This document shows, in pieces, positions 33,722 to 44,449 of a stretch of 64,000 nucleotides of DNA (positions are counted from its first letter, which is position 1; each line of letters opens with the position of its first letter). Source of the DNA: Bathymodiolus brooksi (Eukaryota; Mollusca; Bivalvia; Mytilida; Modiolidae); assembly GCA_963680875.1 (NCBI GenBank), contig OY804585.1:25996186-26060185 (forward strand). The letters run 5' to 3'. The position numbers and the translations under genes are program-made. The notes below the pieces were generated by a model. That model was not told the DNA's origin, searched no databases, and saw only the letters and a program-made list of their open reading frames with translations.

Positions 33722-36100
33722 ACGGTGGGTGTCTTATAAGAAGCAGGAACTGTTTACCATTCGCGAGTACCTGAGTTCACTCCGGTTTATTGGTGGTGTC
33801 CGTGTTGCTCATCTTTTTAGTTTTTGTGTTGTCCTATTATGTGTCTTTACGTTCTGGGTTCAATGTTGTGATGTCCTTTACGATTTCTGCATAATTACGA
33901 TGTTCGGTTAGTCTTACCTCCAGTTGTTTGTACCTCCATGTCTTGTTTACGTTATTTCTGTTTGTTTACTCATAGTGGTCTCCAACACATAGTGTGTTGT
34001 GTTTTGTTTTATTTTTGTTTTTCTGAGTCATCTTGTGTACCCTATGTTGCCAGTTTCTCTGGATTATCCTTTTTTGATTGACCCTTCGGTATTCTCTAAC
34101 GTTTATCATTGCTCCTTCGGTATTCTCTAACGTTTATCATTGCTCCTTCGGTATTCTCTAAGTCTAACGTTTATCATTGCCCCTTCGGTATTCTCTAACG
34201 TTTATCATTGCCCCTTCGTTATTCTCTAACGTTTAGCATTGCTCATTCGGTATTCTCTAACGATTATCATTGCTCCTTTGGTATTCTCTAACGTTTATCA
34301 TTTCCCCTTCGATATTCTCTAACGTTTATCATTGCTCTTTCGGTATTCTCTAACGTTTATCATTGCCCCTTCGGTAATCTCTAACGTTTATCATTGCCCC
34401 TTCGGTATTCTCTAACGTTTATCATTGCTCCTTCGGTATTCTCTAACGTTTATCATTGCTCATTCGGTATTCTCTAACGTTTATCATTGCTCCTTCGGTA
34501 TTCTCTAACGTTTATCATTGCCTCTTCGGTATTCTCTAACGTTTATCATTGCTCCTTCGGTATTCTCTAACGTTTATCTTTGCTCCTTCGGTATTCTCTA
34601 ACGATCATCATTGCCCCTTCGGTATTCTCTAACGTTTATCATTGCCCCTTCGGTATTCCCTAACGTTTATCATTGCCCCTTCGGTATTCTCTAACGTTTA
34701 TCATTGCCACTTCGGTATTCTCTTAACGTTTATCATTGCTCATTCGGTATTCTCTAACGTTTATCATTGCTCCTTCGGTATTCTCTAACGTTTATCATTG
34801 CTCCTTCGGTATTCTCTACCGTTTATCATTGCCCCTTCGGTATTCTCTAACGTTTATCATTGCTCATTCGGTATTCTCTAACGTTTACCATTGCTCCTTC
34901 GGTATTCTCTAACGTTTATCATTGCTCCTTCGGTATTCTTTAACGTTTATCATATTGCCCCTTCGGTATTCTCTAACGTTTATCATTGCCCCTTCGTTAT
35001 TCTCTAACGTTTAGCATTGCTCATTCGGTATTCTCTAACGTTTATCATTGCTCCTTTGGTATTCTCTAACGTTTATCATTGCCCCTTCGGTATTCTCTAA
35101 CGTTTATCATTGCTCCTTCGGTATTCTCTAACGTTTATCATTGCCCCTTCGGTATTCTCTAACGTTTATCATTGCTCCTTCGGTATTCTCTAACGTTTAT
35201 CATTGCTCCTTCGGTATTCTCTAACGTTTATCATTGCCCCTTCGGTATTCTCTAACGTTTATCATTGCTCCTTCGGTATTCTCTAACGTTTATCATTGCT
35301 CCTTCGGTATTCTCTAACGTTTATCATTGCTCCTTCGGTATTCTCTAACGTTTATCATTGCCCCTTTGGTATTCTCTAACGTTTATCATTGCCCCTTCGG
35401 TATTCTTTAACATTTATCATTGCCCCTTCGGTATTCTCTAACGTTTATCATTGCTCCTTCGGTATTCTCTAACTTTTATCATTGCCCCTTCGGTATTCTC
35501 TAACGTTTATCATTGCCCCTTCGGTATTCTCTAACGTTTATCATTGCTCCTTCGGTATTCTCTAACGTTTATCATTGCTCATTCGGTATTCTCTAACGTT
35601 TATCATTGCTCCTTCGGTATTCTCTAACGTTTATCATTGCCTCTTCGGTATTCTCTAACGTTTATCACTGCTCCTTCGGTATTCTCTAACGTATATCATT
35701 GCCCCTTCGGTATTCTCTAACGTTTATCATTGCCCCTTCGGTATTCTCTAACGTTTATCATTGCCCCTTCGGTATTCTCTAATGTTTATCATTGCTCATT
35801 CGGTATTCTCTAACGTTTATCATTGCTCCTTCGGTATTCTCTAACGTTTATCATTGCCCCTTCGGTATTCTCTAATGTTTATCATTGCTCCTTCTGTATT
35901 CTCTAACGTTTATCATTGCTCCTTCGGTATTCTCTAACGTTTATCATTGCTCCTTCGGTATTCTCTAACGTTTATCATTGCTCCTTCGGTATTCTCTAAC
36001 GTTTATCATTGCCCCTTCGGTATTCTCTAACTTTTATCATTGCTCCTTCGGTATTCTCTAATGTTTATCATTGCCCTTTCGGTATTCTCTAACGTTTATC
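33722..36100 (+). mobile_element. Family X element with a 31-bp array (about 65 units)
   Basis: The head (about 33722-34080) starts near AGCAGGAACTGTTTACC and passes GTACCTGAGTTCACTCCGG, TGTTGCTCAT and AGTTTCTCTGG. It matches other family X heads at 39.2 and 62.1 kb, and, in inverse, 63.66-63.80 kb. From about 34085 the unit CATTGCTCCTTCGGTATTCT CTAACGTTTAT (31 bp) repeats to 36100. The unit corresponds to the 3' end of the element, and the array ends five bases before the donor hexamer of exon 5. Units differ mainly at CTCC/CCCC/CTCA. Confidence 0.9.
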
Positions 36101-36111
36101 AGATCACTTAC

Positions 36112-36291
36112 CCAGTCTAGCTATGTTAGCAGTATCATCTCCTGTCTTACAAATTTTAGAAAAAATAAAACAAAATATTCCGAGAATACTAGCAGCAACT
36201 CCGGCGACAGAAACTTCCGAGTAGTCGTAATCATTGGATTCTAGATTGATATCCCAAGATGTGTTATCGTCATTATGGTCATCTATCCATT
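36112..36291 (-). CDS. CUB-like receptor, exon 5: stalk, membrane span
   Basis: Acceptor TTTCCACAG, donor GTAAGT; 180 bp with phase 1 at both ends. It encodes an acidic stalk (WIDDHNDDNTSWDINLE, SNDYDYSE), then a hydrophobic span beginning VSVAGVAASILGIFCFIF, then basic residues SKICK and a short juxtamembrane stretch. The polarity (positive charges after the span) fits a type I membrane protein. The joint with exon 4 makes GAA and that with exon 6 makes GCC, both in frame. The 31-bp array begins just past the donor. Confidence 0.8.
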
Positions 36292-36439
36292 CTGTGGAAA
36301 TGAAAAAAAAAAGTTTTATTTTCCTTTATTTTACCTATAAAGTTACAAGTTAAAAATATTTACTGTCAATATTTTAAATTTAATATTAGAAATATGAAGT
36401 ATTCAGCCATAGCTGGAAAATTACAATGATAAATAAAAT

Positions 36440-36745
36440 AAAATAAATATATTAAGAAACGAAACGGTTGAAGATACTAAATGGGTATACTCAGAAGCCG
36501 TTATTCGAAGAAGAACAGACAACACAATAGCCAAAAGAAAGAAAAAAAGGGGGAAAAAAACAAAAGACAAAAGGGGGAAAAAGACAAAAACGATAAGGGT
36601 AATAGACCAAATGTTACACAGATAACTATATATTGAGAAATACAAACCCCACAAAAATGGGGTGTTTGAACTTAAGTGCTCCAGAATGATGAACAGTTTC
36701 TGGTTCACTAATGGTACTTGTCGTGTTGCTGTTCAACGACATATG
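36440..36745 (-). mobile_element. Family X element, diverged
   Basis: Read on the minus strand it has GTGAACCAGAAACTGTTCAT, AGCACTTAAGTTCAAACACC, then TTGTGTTGTCTGTTCTTCTT, CGAATAACGGCTTCTGAGTA and TAGTATCTTCAACCG, in the same order as the other family X copies. It has no array. It lies in the intron between exons 5 and 4. Open frames here are shadows. Confidence 0.7.
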
Positions 36746-36941
36746 GAAATCATATTGTACAACAGTACAAGTAAATAAATAAGATAAATAAAACATGAAC
36801 CTCCACAAAAGATGTCAGTACAAACGAACCGAGGAAAGTCTTTGCATGGAATTTGTAGCGGATATCTAATATCCCTGCACCCTTTAATTTTAAATGACGA
36901 TATCGATACATCAAATGATATGTATTATTAATAATAGTTAC

Positions 36942-37122
36942 CTTTAGTAGTAGTTGTTAGAGCTGTTGGACATGATGTCTGTGTCTTTGTAGTATTGGTC
37001 TTTATGATCAATTGTGATTTGCAAAAGCTGGACGATGGCCTCTTTTGAACATTGAATGTAATTAATTTGTCTTTTAAATTCCATGGAATGCACCATTCAT
37101 TCCAAATGTTATATTCAAGTTC
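36942..37122 (-). CDS. CUB-like receptor, exon 4: second half of CUB-like module 2
   Basis: Acceptor TTTTGTTATAG, donor AAAG|GTAACT; 181 bp, starts in phase 0 and ends in phase 1. It encodes ELEYNIWNEWCIPWNLKD, then KLITFNVQ, SFCKSQLII and a Thr-rich linker (TNTTKTQTSCPTALTTTTK), which is likely O-glycosylated. Joined to exon 3, the order C-x-Y-x-V ... L-E-L-E-Y ... W-C-I-P-W-N-L-K-D follows the cysteine and beta-strand spacing of CUB modules, although it is divergent. The internal phase-0 boundary matches the one in module 1. Confidence 0.7.
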
Positions 37123-37628
37123 CTATAACAAAAATAACACCACCTTAGCTGATAGACTATTAGTTCCCGATGGTATCATCCGCCCAGTAGTAGTCAGTAG
37201 TGTTTCGGAACTGACATGTATTTTTAGATATAGTGTCAAACCAGCTTAAGTGACCACCCCTTTTAAGCAACGACTTGTATTATGTTACCTTAATTCAATT
37301 TCCCATCACAGTGCATTTCATATTAATTAATTCTGTATTTAGCGGCCACCTGTCGTAGGTGAAAATATTTTAAGTTCCTTTGGAAGGTCACATAAAACAG
37401 GTTTTATTGTATTTATTATGAAACTATTCCTTTGGCTTTGATCAACTTCAAATTAATCAGTGGTTGTTTATTATTACTTATATGTCCTCTATATCCCTAT
37501 GTTATGTATATAGGTATATTGTGTTGTATTGTTGTTTGATTATGATGCACTCTGTGTACCTAAGTTTATCAAGAAAATCTTGACTATTGACATGAGAAAA
37601 TTATCATTGAAATTTACAGTTCCTAAAT

Positions 37629-37812
37629 AATGTAATGGGGATCATACATGATTTGTAATGGGGATCATACATGATTGTAATGGAGATCATACATGATTTG
37701 TAATGGGGATCATACATGATTTGTAATGGGGATCATACATGATTTGTAATGGGGATCATACATGATTTGTAATGGGTATCATACATGATTTGTAATGGGG
37801 ATCATACATGAT
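37629..37812 (+). repeat. 23-bp tandem repeat, about 8 copies
   Basis: TGTAATGGGGATCATACATG ATT repeats with a few single-base changes and one copy shorter by one T. Intronic. Confidence 0.95.
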
Positions 37813-37879
37813 GTCGGTTCTCCTGTTTAGTTCCTTTGGTTTTCTTGGTCACAAAGACTTTTACCTTATTTGGTTTTCC

Positions 37880-38265
37880 ATCGCATCGGTGGTGTAATCG
37901 TTAGCATGCTCTCCTCGAGTGTGGTAGATTTTGGGTTCGAACCCCGATCGCGTCAAACCAAAGACTATGAAAATGGTATTTGTTGCTTCTCCGCTAAGCA
38001 CAAAGCGATAAGGAGAAAGAGCAAAGACTGGTTGGCCCGGAATCAGGATAATGTGTCCGAGTGGGACGAAATATCTCTCCGCTGACTGTTGTTTCAGTGC
38101 GTTGGTATTAAAATAATCCAACTAAGCGCGTTGGTCTAGTAGAAAACGGACCTCTTCCTCCTCATCATCATCTCGTTGACAATTAACTTGTTCTCGTCAT
38201 GATATAGCTGCAAATTGCTGAGTTGGTGTTAAACAACAATCACTCACCCACTAACTCACAATCTT
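37880..38265 (+). mobile_element. tRNA-derived SINE, family 2, best copy
   Basis: A tRNA-like head, GGTGGTGTAATCGTTAGCAT G, is followed by a good B box in GGGTTCGAACCCCG (about 37931-37944). The body includes GCGTCAAACCAAAGACTATG, AAGCACAAAGCGATAAGGAG and CCAACTAAGCGCGTTGGTCT. It ends with GAGTTGGTGTTAAACAACAA. The two overlapping open frames on opposite strands are by-products. Confidence 0.8.
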
Positions 38266-38574
38266 TTGACTGAGCATACTAGATGAATGTTATTTCATTA
38301 TTGAATGTGTAGTGGACAATGAATTAGATATCTACGGTGTTTATTTTTATTATGTCTCTATGCAACCAGTACCTATCACCAGGGCCGGATTATTATAAAA
38401 GCCAACCTTAGCACCTTTCTTTTTCCTACATTTTGTTTTTTAACTTTTGGTGTGTGTTTTGAGCCTAATATATGGCTGATAAAATACATTGCCTTGTGAC
38501 CGCATTTTTGTGGTGCCCCTTGTCCCTTGATGCCATATTCACGTACTTATTTTGCCTAAGAGTAAATCCAGCAC

Positions 38575-38665
38575 TGCCTATCACCACTAAAGTTAGATTC
38601 CTTCTCATGACCAGGCATACTCGATACAACCTTTTGTGATAAGAGTTTGTCAGTCGGTGGTTTCA
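38575..38665 (+). mobile_element. SINE family 1 fragment
   Basis: CCTATCACCACTAAAGTTAG, ATACTCGATACAAC and GTGATAAGAGTTTGTCAG match the central part of family 1. Confidence 0.6.
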
Positions 38666-38921
38666 TCACTAATTTCCGAATTCTTCAACCAATAAAACTG
38701 ATCTTATCCGCAATACTCATAGCTTTTTAAATGCTTTAGATTTGATAACAAAAATTTGAACAGCATCTCCATAGAAACGCCATTCACATAGAAACCAGAT
38801 AAGATAGTTGAATTATATTTGCATACAATATATATATATAGTGATTATAAAGTATTTGTCATGTATATTACCCGTGATGAAAAGCTACGACTGACATCAT
38901 TAGACGTGCTTATTAACTCAC

Positions 38922-39115
38922 CAACACCTGTTCTCGGTCTATTCCAACTGTATATGTGCACATTGTTGCTTCGAAATGCGAGTAATATGAGTCATGTATT
39001 TCAAAGCAAACAGGAACGTCGTCCTGGACACGGAATGTTACAGATCCATGGAATGATATGCTCGTATAGAATGCGTAACTGTCTAAACAGATGTCTTGAT
39101 AATTGTATGTCAAAA
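38922..39115 (-). CDS. CUB-like receptor, exon 3: first half of CUB-like module 2
   Basis: Acceptor TATCTATTTCAG, donor GTGTTG|GTGAGT; 194 bp, phase 1 at the start and phase 0 at the end. It encodes LTYNYQDICLDSYAF, ISFHGSVTFRVQDD, VPVCFEIHD and ATMCTYTVGIDREQVL. Four cysteines pair with those of exon 4. The phases at both ends fit exons 2 and 4. There is an alternative donor six bases upstream; GTGAGT is preferred for its better consensus and because phase stays 0 either way. Confidence 0.75.
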
Positions 39116-39182
39116 CTGAAATAGATATAGGTTGATTAGATAAAGCAACGTTGCTACTAGTATTTTGTAACTAGATTAACAC

Positions 39183-39412
39183 GACGGGTGCCACTAGTAG
39201 AGCAGGAACTGCCTACCCTTCCGGAGCATCCGAGTTCACCCTCGGTTTTTAGTGGGGTTCGTGTTACTCGATCTTTAGTTGTATGTGTATGTTTTGTAGA
39301 TCGTTGGTTGTCCTTTGTACTTTTTCTTTTGGCCATTGTGTTGTCTGTTCCTCTTCGATTTACGGATTATGATTACCCCTTTGGTATCTTCAAACTCTTC
39401 TTATATTGGGCA
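39183..39412 (+). mobile_element. Family X element without array, near-consensus copy
   Basis: Head GAGCAGGAACTGCCTACCCT, then TTCCGGAGCATCCGAGTTCA, GTGGGGTTCGTGTTACTCGA and TTTTGGCCATTGTGTTGTCT, ending GATTACCCCTTTGGTATCTT CAAACTCTTCTTA. This copy shows the single, unexpanded 3' module from which the arrays elsewhere derive. Confidence 0.85.
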
Positions 39413-39893
39413 TGCTAATAATTCCCACGGAATATATCTTGACCCAAAGCTACAAAGCTGCAATTTCGCGCGACTAACAAGAACCTAGTGCGCAAACACA
39501 CTCCTGGATAACTTTTGCTCAGTGACTGAGTTAACTTCCAGTATAATACAGACCCATCACAATCCGTTATATTTTTCTGGGATCTGGTATTGAAATAGAT
39601 TAACAATTCAATTTAGTGTTTCTCAACTGATTCATAAGTACATCGTTTAAATTTTGCCTTTTTATAATTTAGGATAATGAAATTCAGATACAACCTTGCA
39701 ATTGCTAAATGTTGAATACTACAAAGTACCACATGAATATTGTTGATGCCATTATAGATATATGAATGAAAGGATTTACAACTACGTGTATCTATGACAA
39801 TGCCGTTCTAGATAGCGATAGTTTGATATATATCTTAAGTGGTAAAGTCTAATAAGGACACTATATTATAGAGTACACGCACACAATTTTACA

Positions 39894-40190
39894 GGGCCCG
39901 GGTGGCTCAATGAGTTAGGTAGTTGTAAGGCCCGGATGGTTCAGTGAGTTAGGTAGTTGGATTACCTAACAACTCATACAAGCCTATCACCAATACCGCG
40001 TGGGTTCGCGCCCGGCTTTGTAAATTACAAAAAGGTGCACTCGACTCGCAGCTGCAAGTGATAAAGTTTACCAGTTGCTTGCCCATGGTCGTTGGTTCTC
40101 TCCGTGTACTCCGGCTTCTTCCACCACTAAAACTGGTCGCCATGATATAGCTGAAATATTGATGAAAGTGGCGTTAATCACCAAAAATCA
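39894..40190 (+). mobile_element. SINE family 1 with a duplicated head
   Basis: The first 35 or so bases (GGCCCGGGTGGCTCAATGAG TTAGGTAGTTG) occur twice in tandem with changes. B-box-like GTGGGTTCGCGCCCGG and the tail GAAAGTGGCGTTAATCACCA then (AAATC)n follow. Confidence 0.75.
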
Positions 40191-40374
40191 AATCAAATCA
40201 CAATTTTACTCTAAATGTTTATGTCGTTTTGTGACCAGCTGTCCGACATTTAATTTATATAGCATTTTGACAACAACTCCGACTGACGGCATTTCTAAAT
40301 ATATTTTTCGCTTACGTCCACAGTAAAATTTCTGTAGTAATCACATATACCGGTAGATAAAGGATTCATATTTT

Positions 40375-40630
40375 TTATATATATATATACCTAATAGAAT
40401 GAAAAACAAAAAATATCACACTGTCGGAACATCTCCTAAATCCAATAGAAAAATTCGAAGAAAGAGGAAAAGCCGGTACCACTAACACACATATGCATGA
40501 CCGTTCCCTTTCCTGGCTTGGTAAAGGCACTTCAACCACTAACACACATATACATGACCGTTCACTTTCCTGGCTTGGTAAAGGCACTTCAATAAAAGGT
40601 GGGGGTTGGAACTGATTTTATAAGCTATTT
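40375..40630. repeat. Dispersed repeat Z with an internal 57-bp duplication
   Basis: It shares AATATCACACTGTCGGAACA-like, CCTGGCTTGGTAAAGGCACT and TTTTATAAGC-like sequence with 43010-43330 and 61385-61720. The block CCACTAACACACATATACAT GACCGTTCAC ... CACTTCAA occurs twice in tandem here. I recall this as a common mussel repeat but cannot place its class. Confidence 0.65.
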
Positions 40631-41260
40631 ATGGTCAAAATGCATGATTATTTTTAGTTCGTTTTGTAACGCATAAGACATTCTTAGAAATTGCCGACTT
40701 CCACAGAGACTCTTTGTTTCAGTATTGTATGGAAGGAACGAACAATAAATCTATCTAGTTGAGGGGGGAACGAGAAATTTGGAGATAAATAACAATACGC
40801 ATACTCTGCGACTGCATAGAGGGAACCATAGTTTTTACTCTGTTGTGTCCAACCTCTACGAAAGAATGTTCTTATGAAACGATTCCAACACCCCTTGCTC
40901 GTGATAAACACTGGGAAGAACCTTGTTATATAAGATTGGTCGTTGATTGTGCGTCGAAAGAAAAATTTTCCAAGCTTATGTATTATCTCCCCTTATCACG
41001 ATGGAAATCAAAGCAAGCCTCTATGTCCATACATATGCAGATACGTTTACAGCCACCGTAGTGATATCTCCTGACACCCACTCCATGCCCCAGCGCTGGT
41101 CATACCACCAATTATGACTACTAACACCCAGTACTTGTAAGCCGTTGTTCATACATATTGTTTTGACACTCCCGACTCTAAAACCCAGTACAATTCCCGG
41201 TGATTGTCACACCTACTGTTGTAATTAATACCTAGTACACGCCTCGGCTGTCATACTTAC

Positions 41261-41447
41261 TGTCGCGTTTTCTATATCCAAAAACCTTAGCAGCTTTATA
41301 ACACTTTCTACATGTGCTAAATCGAACACTTGTTACCATGGCGTTGTCATTACCAGCTTTACCAGAATTTAGATATTTAAACTTTAGAACCACTTCAAAT
41401 GAAGGCCACTGTCCTGTCCATTTCATTTTATCTTTACAATTCAATGT
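41261..41447 (-). CDS. CUB-like receptor, exon 2: second half of CUB-like module 1
   Basis: Acceptor AACATTTTGTAG, donor GTAAGT; 187 bp, phase 0 at the start and phase 1 at the end. It encodes TLNCKDKMKWTGQWPSFEVV, LKFKYLNSGKAGNDNAMVTS and VRFSTCRKCYKAAKVFGYRK. Together with exon 1 it makes a unit with a late C and an F/V-rich last strand, like a CUB module. It joins exon 3 through an ATT codon. Confidence 0.75.
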
Positions 41448-41562
41448 CTACAAAATGTTAATGAAACAGGTATCATTTGTATGTGTAGAGTAAGACCAGT
41501 TTAATTTACTATCAATTCCTTTGCTCATTCATGACTTATCACCGTGTGTGTAAAAGAGTAAC

Positions 41563-41990
41563 ATGAGTTCACCAACAGTTTTTGGTGTGGTTCGTGTTGC
41601 TCACCCTTTAGTCTTCTGTGTAGTGTTTTGTAGATCATTATTTGTCACTGTCGTCATTCTGGTGTCTGTCCTTCGAGTTGCTGCTACTAGTTACCTTTTT
41701 GGGTTTACGTTTGGGTTTATAGTGTTTAACGCCACTTTCAACTCTATTTCAGTTATATCGTGAATGTCAGTTTTATTGGTGTCCGGAGAAAATCACTGAC
41801 CTGTCGCAAGTCACTGACAAACGTTATCATATAATGTTGTATCGAGTACACCTCGCCTGAGCGTGGTTCGAACTCACAACTTCAGTTGTGATAGGCAATG
41901 ATTGCATATGTAGTTGTAAATCCAACTACCATGCAATCACGACCACGACGACCTCTACCTCTTTGGCATCTTCAAACATTTCTATAAGTG
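41563..41990 (+). mobile_element. Family X element interrupted by a SINE-1
   Basis: The head part (TGAGTTCACCAACAGTTTTTG, GTGTGGTTCGTGTTGCTCAC, TTTTGTAGATCATTATTTGTC) runs to about 41700. The 3' end (CCTCTTTGGCATCTTCAAAC) resumes at about 41957. Between them lies a minus-strand SINE-1 (41705-41955). The SINE therefore inserted after family X. Confidence 0.75.
41705..41955 (-). mobile_element. SINE family 1 nested in family X
   Basis: Minus-strand order: GTGGTCGTGATTGCATGGTA GTTGG, B-box-like GAGTTCGAACCAC, the GTGATAAAGTTTGTC-like core, and the tail GAAAGTGGCGTTAAACACTA. Confidence 0.75.
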
Positions 41991-42367
41991 ACATACTATC
42001 TACGAAGAAGGTACGAAAATGTCAAAGTGAACACATTATGGTAAAAATTTTGTATTATCTGTAAGTTTTTAGAAATGAAGCAAACAAAACATGCTCTCGG
42101 ATGTAATAATTAGTTAGCAATTGTTTTATGTGAGAACCAGTGCAATCATGCAGATATATCATGTGGGGGGGGGGGGGGGGGGGTAGTTATTTGCCAGTAA
42201 ATTTCTTGAGATTTAATTGTTCTTGCCTATTGACTGTTTTTTTCGTTTAATTTTTTGTTTGTTTTTTGTTTTTGTTTTTTGATTGGTTGTTTTTTGTTTT
42301 GTTTTTTTTGGGGGGGGGGGTTACAAATTCCCCTCGCATACATTATATATCTGTTCAAAATACTTAC

Positions 42368-42645
42368 TGTAATGGCTTTGTTGCGGGAGGGGTCACCAAT
42401 AAAAATGTCAATATCATATAGACAGGAATCTGCTGAAGGTATATTGACTTCCAAACTTATTTTCTCCAAATTTTTAGTAAAATAGCTGTATTTCTTGTCA
42501 AATTTCACTTTCAGTTGACATTCATGTAAATCCGGGAGCTTTGTGAAATTAGCACGTGTCAAGTTAAAGTTGCCTTTTTGTTTATTTTTTAAATACATGA
42601 AATATTGGTTGTCTTGACTACAGTTACTTCCGTAAATGGTAATAG
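42368..42645 (-). CDS. CUB-like receptor, exon 1 of those found: first half of CUB-like module 1
   Basis: Acceptor GTTATTTCATTTTTCAG, donor ACA|GTAAGT; 278 bp, phase 1 at the start and phase 0 at the end. It encodes ITIYGSNCSQDNQYF, GNFNLTRANFTKLPDLHEC, QLKVKFDKKYSYF, KISLEVNIPSADSC and LYDIDIFIGDPSRNKAIT. The spacing C ... C-x-L-x-V ... C-x-Y-D-I-D-I-F-I-G-D strongly recalls CUB modules (C-x-W-x-I ... C-x-Y-D-x-L-x-I-x-D-G). NLT and NFT are potential N-glycosylation sites. The open frame continues past the acceptor without an ATG, so an upstream signal-peptide exon ending in phase 1 is expected. None was found between 42.7 and 58 kb. Confidence 0.75.
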
Positions 42646-43009
42646 CTGAAAAATGAAATAACAATGTGCAAATACAAATATTAACAGATGGTGGAAATAC
42701 CACTCTTTAATCAATTCCTTAATAAAAACGAAAAAAACAAATACAACACTAATAAGTTCCAAATTCCAGTAAAAAAATCAATTGTACAGTTTTATCAATT
42801 ACCTGAATTACGATGTTTTTTTCCTCAGGATAAACTCAATATTGATGCAATGTACTTAAACTAAAACTGGGAAATGGCTTGGTGAAGTACGCCTTTGTCC
42901 CAGTTTTTAAGACTCATAGACATTTAAACTCTATTTTTAAGACACTACACTAACGTATATTGTATACCTGTTGCTAAATCAATTCAAGATTAGATTGTGC
43001 TGGACAAAT

Positions 43010-43330
43010 ATTTTATAAAATTTAATCTATCAATCGTAGAAAAAAGGGTCAAAATCGATACCCCTAACACACGAATACATAACCCTCATTTTCCGTACTT
43101 TGTACAGGTACTTAAATAGAAAGTGGCGGTGTTCAGCTAGTTTTATGGGCTCAACCCCCCCCCCCCCCCCCCCCCCCTCCCCCCACACTCTACATGCGGC
43201 CGTCCAAGTGATTTCCACGTGTGTAACCTCCCCTTTACATGCGGCCGTACAAGTAATTTCCACGTGTCTAAATACAAATATTAATAGATGGATGAAATAC
43301 GACTCTTTCTTCAATTCTTTAACACGAATC
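43010..43330. repeat. Dispersed repeat Z with a poly-C tract
   Basis: ATCGTAGAAAAAAGGGTCAA AATCGATACC, TTTGTACAGGTACTT and AGCTAGTTTTATGGGCTCAA match 61385-61720. A run of about 22 C follows at 43156. The block CATGCGGCCGTCCAAGTGAT TTCCACGTGT is duplicated at about 43193 and 43239. Opposite-strand open frames are shadows. Confidence 0.65.
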
Positions 43331-43344
43331 CATGATAAATGTTT

Positions 43345-43605
43345 GGGTTAGGGTTATGGTGTTTAACGCCACTTTCAACAATGTTTCAGTTATATTGTGG
43401 CGGTCAGTTTTATTTGTGGAGTACCCGGAGAAAACCACCGATCTACTGCAAGTCACTGACAAATTTTATCACATAATATTGTATCGAGTAAGCCTCGCCT
43501 GAGCGGGATTCGAACTCATCACGTTAGTTGTGATAGGCACTGATTGCATAGGTAGTTCCAACTAGGTAAATCCAACTACTATGAGATCACGATCACGAAG
43601 GCCCC
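43345..43605 (-). mobile_element. SINE family 1
   Basis: Minus strand: tRNA-like head near 43600, GAGTTCGAATCCCG B box (about 43504-43517), GTGATAAAATTTGTCAGTGA core and GTTGAAAGTGGCGTTAAACA tail. Confidence 0.8.
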
Positions 43606-43609
43606 TGTG

Positions 43610-44400
43610 ATAGTGCACGTGGCGTGTATTTACAAAGGGATACATTTACACCTGTTTACCAATATCTATGCAAATAAATGTGTGCTTTTAAACATTTCTG
43701 AAAACAAGGCTATATAAATGTGTGTGCTTACATATCGGATAAGCATAATTAGAGTACATACGAAGTAAATTATTGCTTTACACGTACATAAACAGCCAAA
43801 GACAGCTATACTTTGTTTGTATTTAAACGCCTTGCGAGGTAAGTTGTGAACTTGTAGGTCTGTAACATGTCGCCCGCGAAATGCAATCCTATATCATTTA
43901 GTGGGCCAAGGCTTTCAAAACCGATGTTCGTCGTCAGCTCGGCCACTGTGGACTAGCTACTAAAATTGACAAGAGCGATTTCAGATACATTCATTACACT
44001 TATAACTAGGATCATCTTTGACTCCAGTGTTGCCAGAAACGCGTCGTGCGCCCTAAACTAGATATCTACGTTTTTATGTCCATTTTCCCCAATATTTTAT
44101 GTATTCTTTTTAAAGGGATTGCTAAGACCAAATATGTACAAAAGGAGGACACCTATTGTTTCATCATCATTCTGGTGGGATTATACGATATCAATAGATT
44201 ATGTCATTAAAGCTCTTAATACGTGTTGTTGTGTGCAGTACAATTTAGTTAACCATTTCAATAAGATTTCAAGGTAAGTAACCATCTGTGTATGAAAACT
44301 AATGTCAAAGTCGTTCGCAATCAGCGGTTGACCGTAGAGCTAGATCTTTAAACCAGGGATATCTAGACCGTAACAAATATGTCATATAGACACCAGTTTG
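43610..44400. other. No gene recognised
   Basis: Unique-looking AT-rich sequence. A minus-strand signal-peptide exon for the CUB gene was sought here and not found. Confidence 0.4.
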
Positions 44401-44449
44401 ATATTTGATATGAGTGAGTGTTGCTTAACGCCAAATAAACAATATCATG

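Larger units (their letters stand above)
28257..36111 (-). other. Last intron (about 7.9 kb) of the CUB-like receptor gene
   Basis: The donor ACTGG|GTAAGT at 36111 and acceptor TTTTAG at 28257 agree in phase. The intron holds two minisatellites (29215-32765 and 34085-36100), a family X head, and a hairpin element at 33484. The stretches 28260-29200 and 32780-33480 contain no recognisable gene; the first includes a degraded SINE-2-like patch at about 28670-28780. Confidence 0.7.

Noticed and set aside
29215..36100. Regularly spaced repeats that might suggest CRISPR arrays
   Set aside because: Units are head-to-tail with no unique spacers, lie in a eukaryotic intron, and no cas-like gene is present.
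37880..37960. A functional tRNA gene
   Set aside because: Only the head of a SINE: A- and B-box-like segments are present, but no acceptor stem can be closed and the body that follows is the SINE's.
37861..38121. Overlapping open frames on both strands
   Set aside because: Both lie wholly inside a tRNA-derived SINE.
42227..42703. Reading the first CUB exon as a single 158-codon gene
   Set aside because: It starts only at a GTG, crosses a strong acceptor at 42646 and runs past a perfect donor into a low-complexity Lys/Asn/Gln tail. The spliced reading gives better sense and phase agreement.
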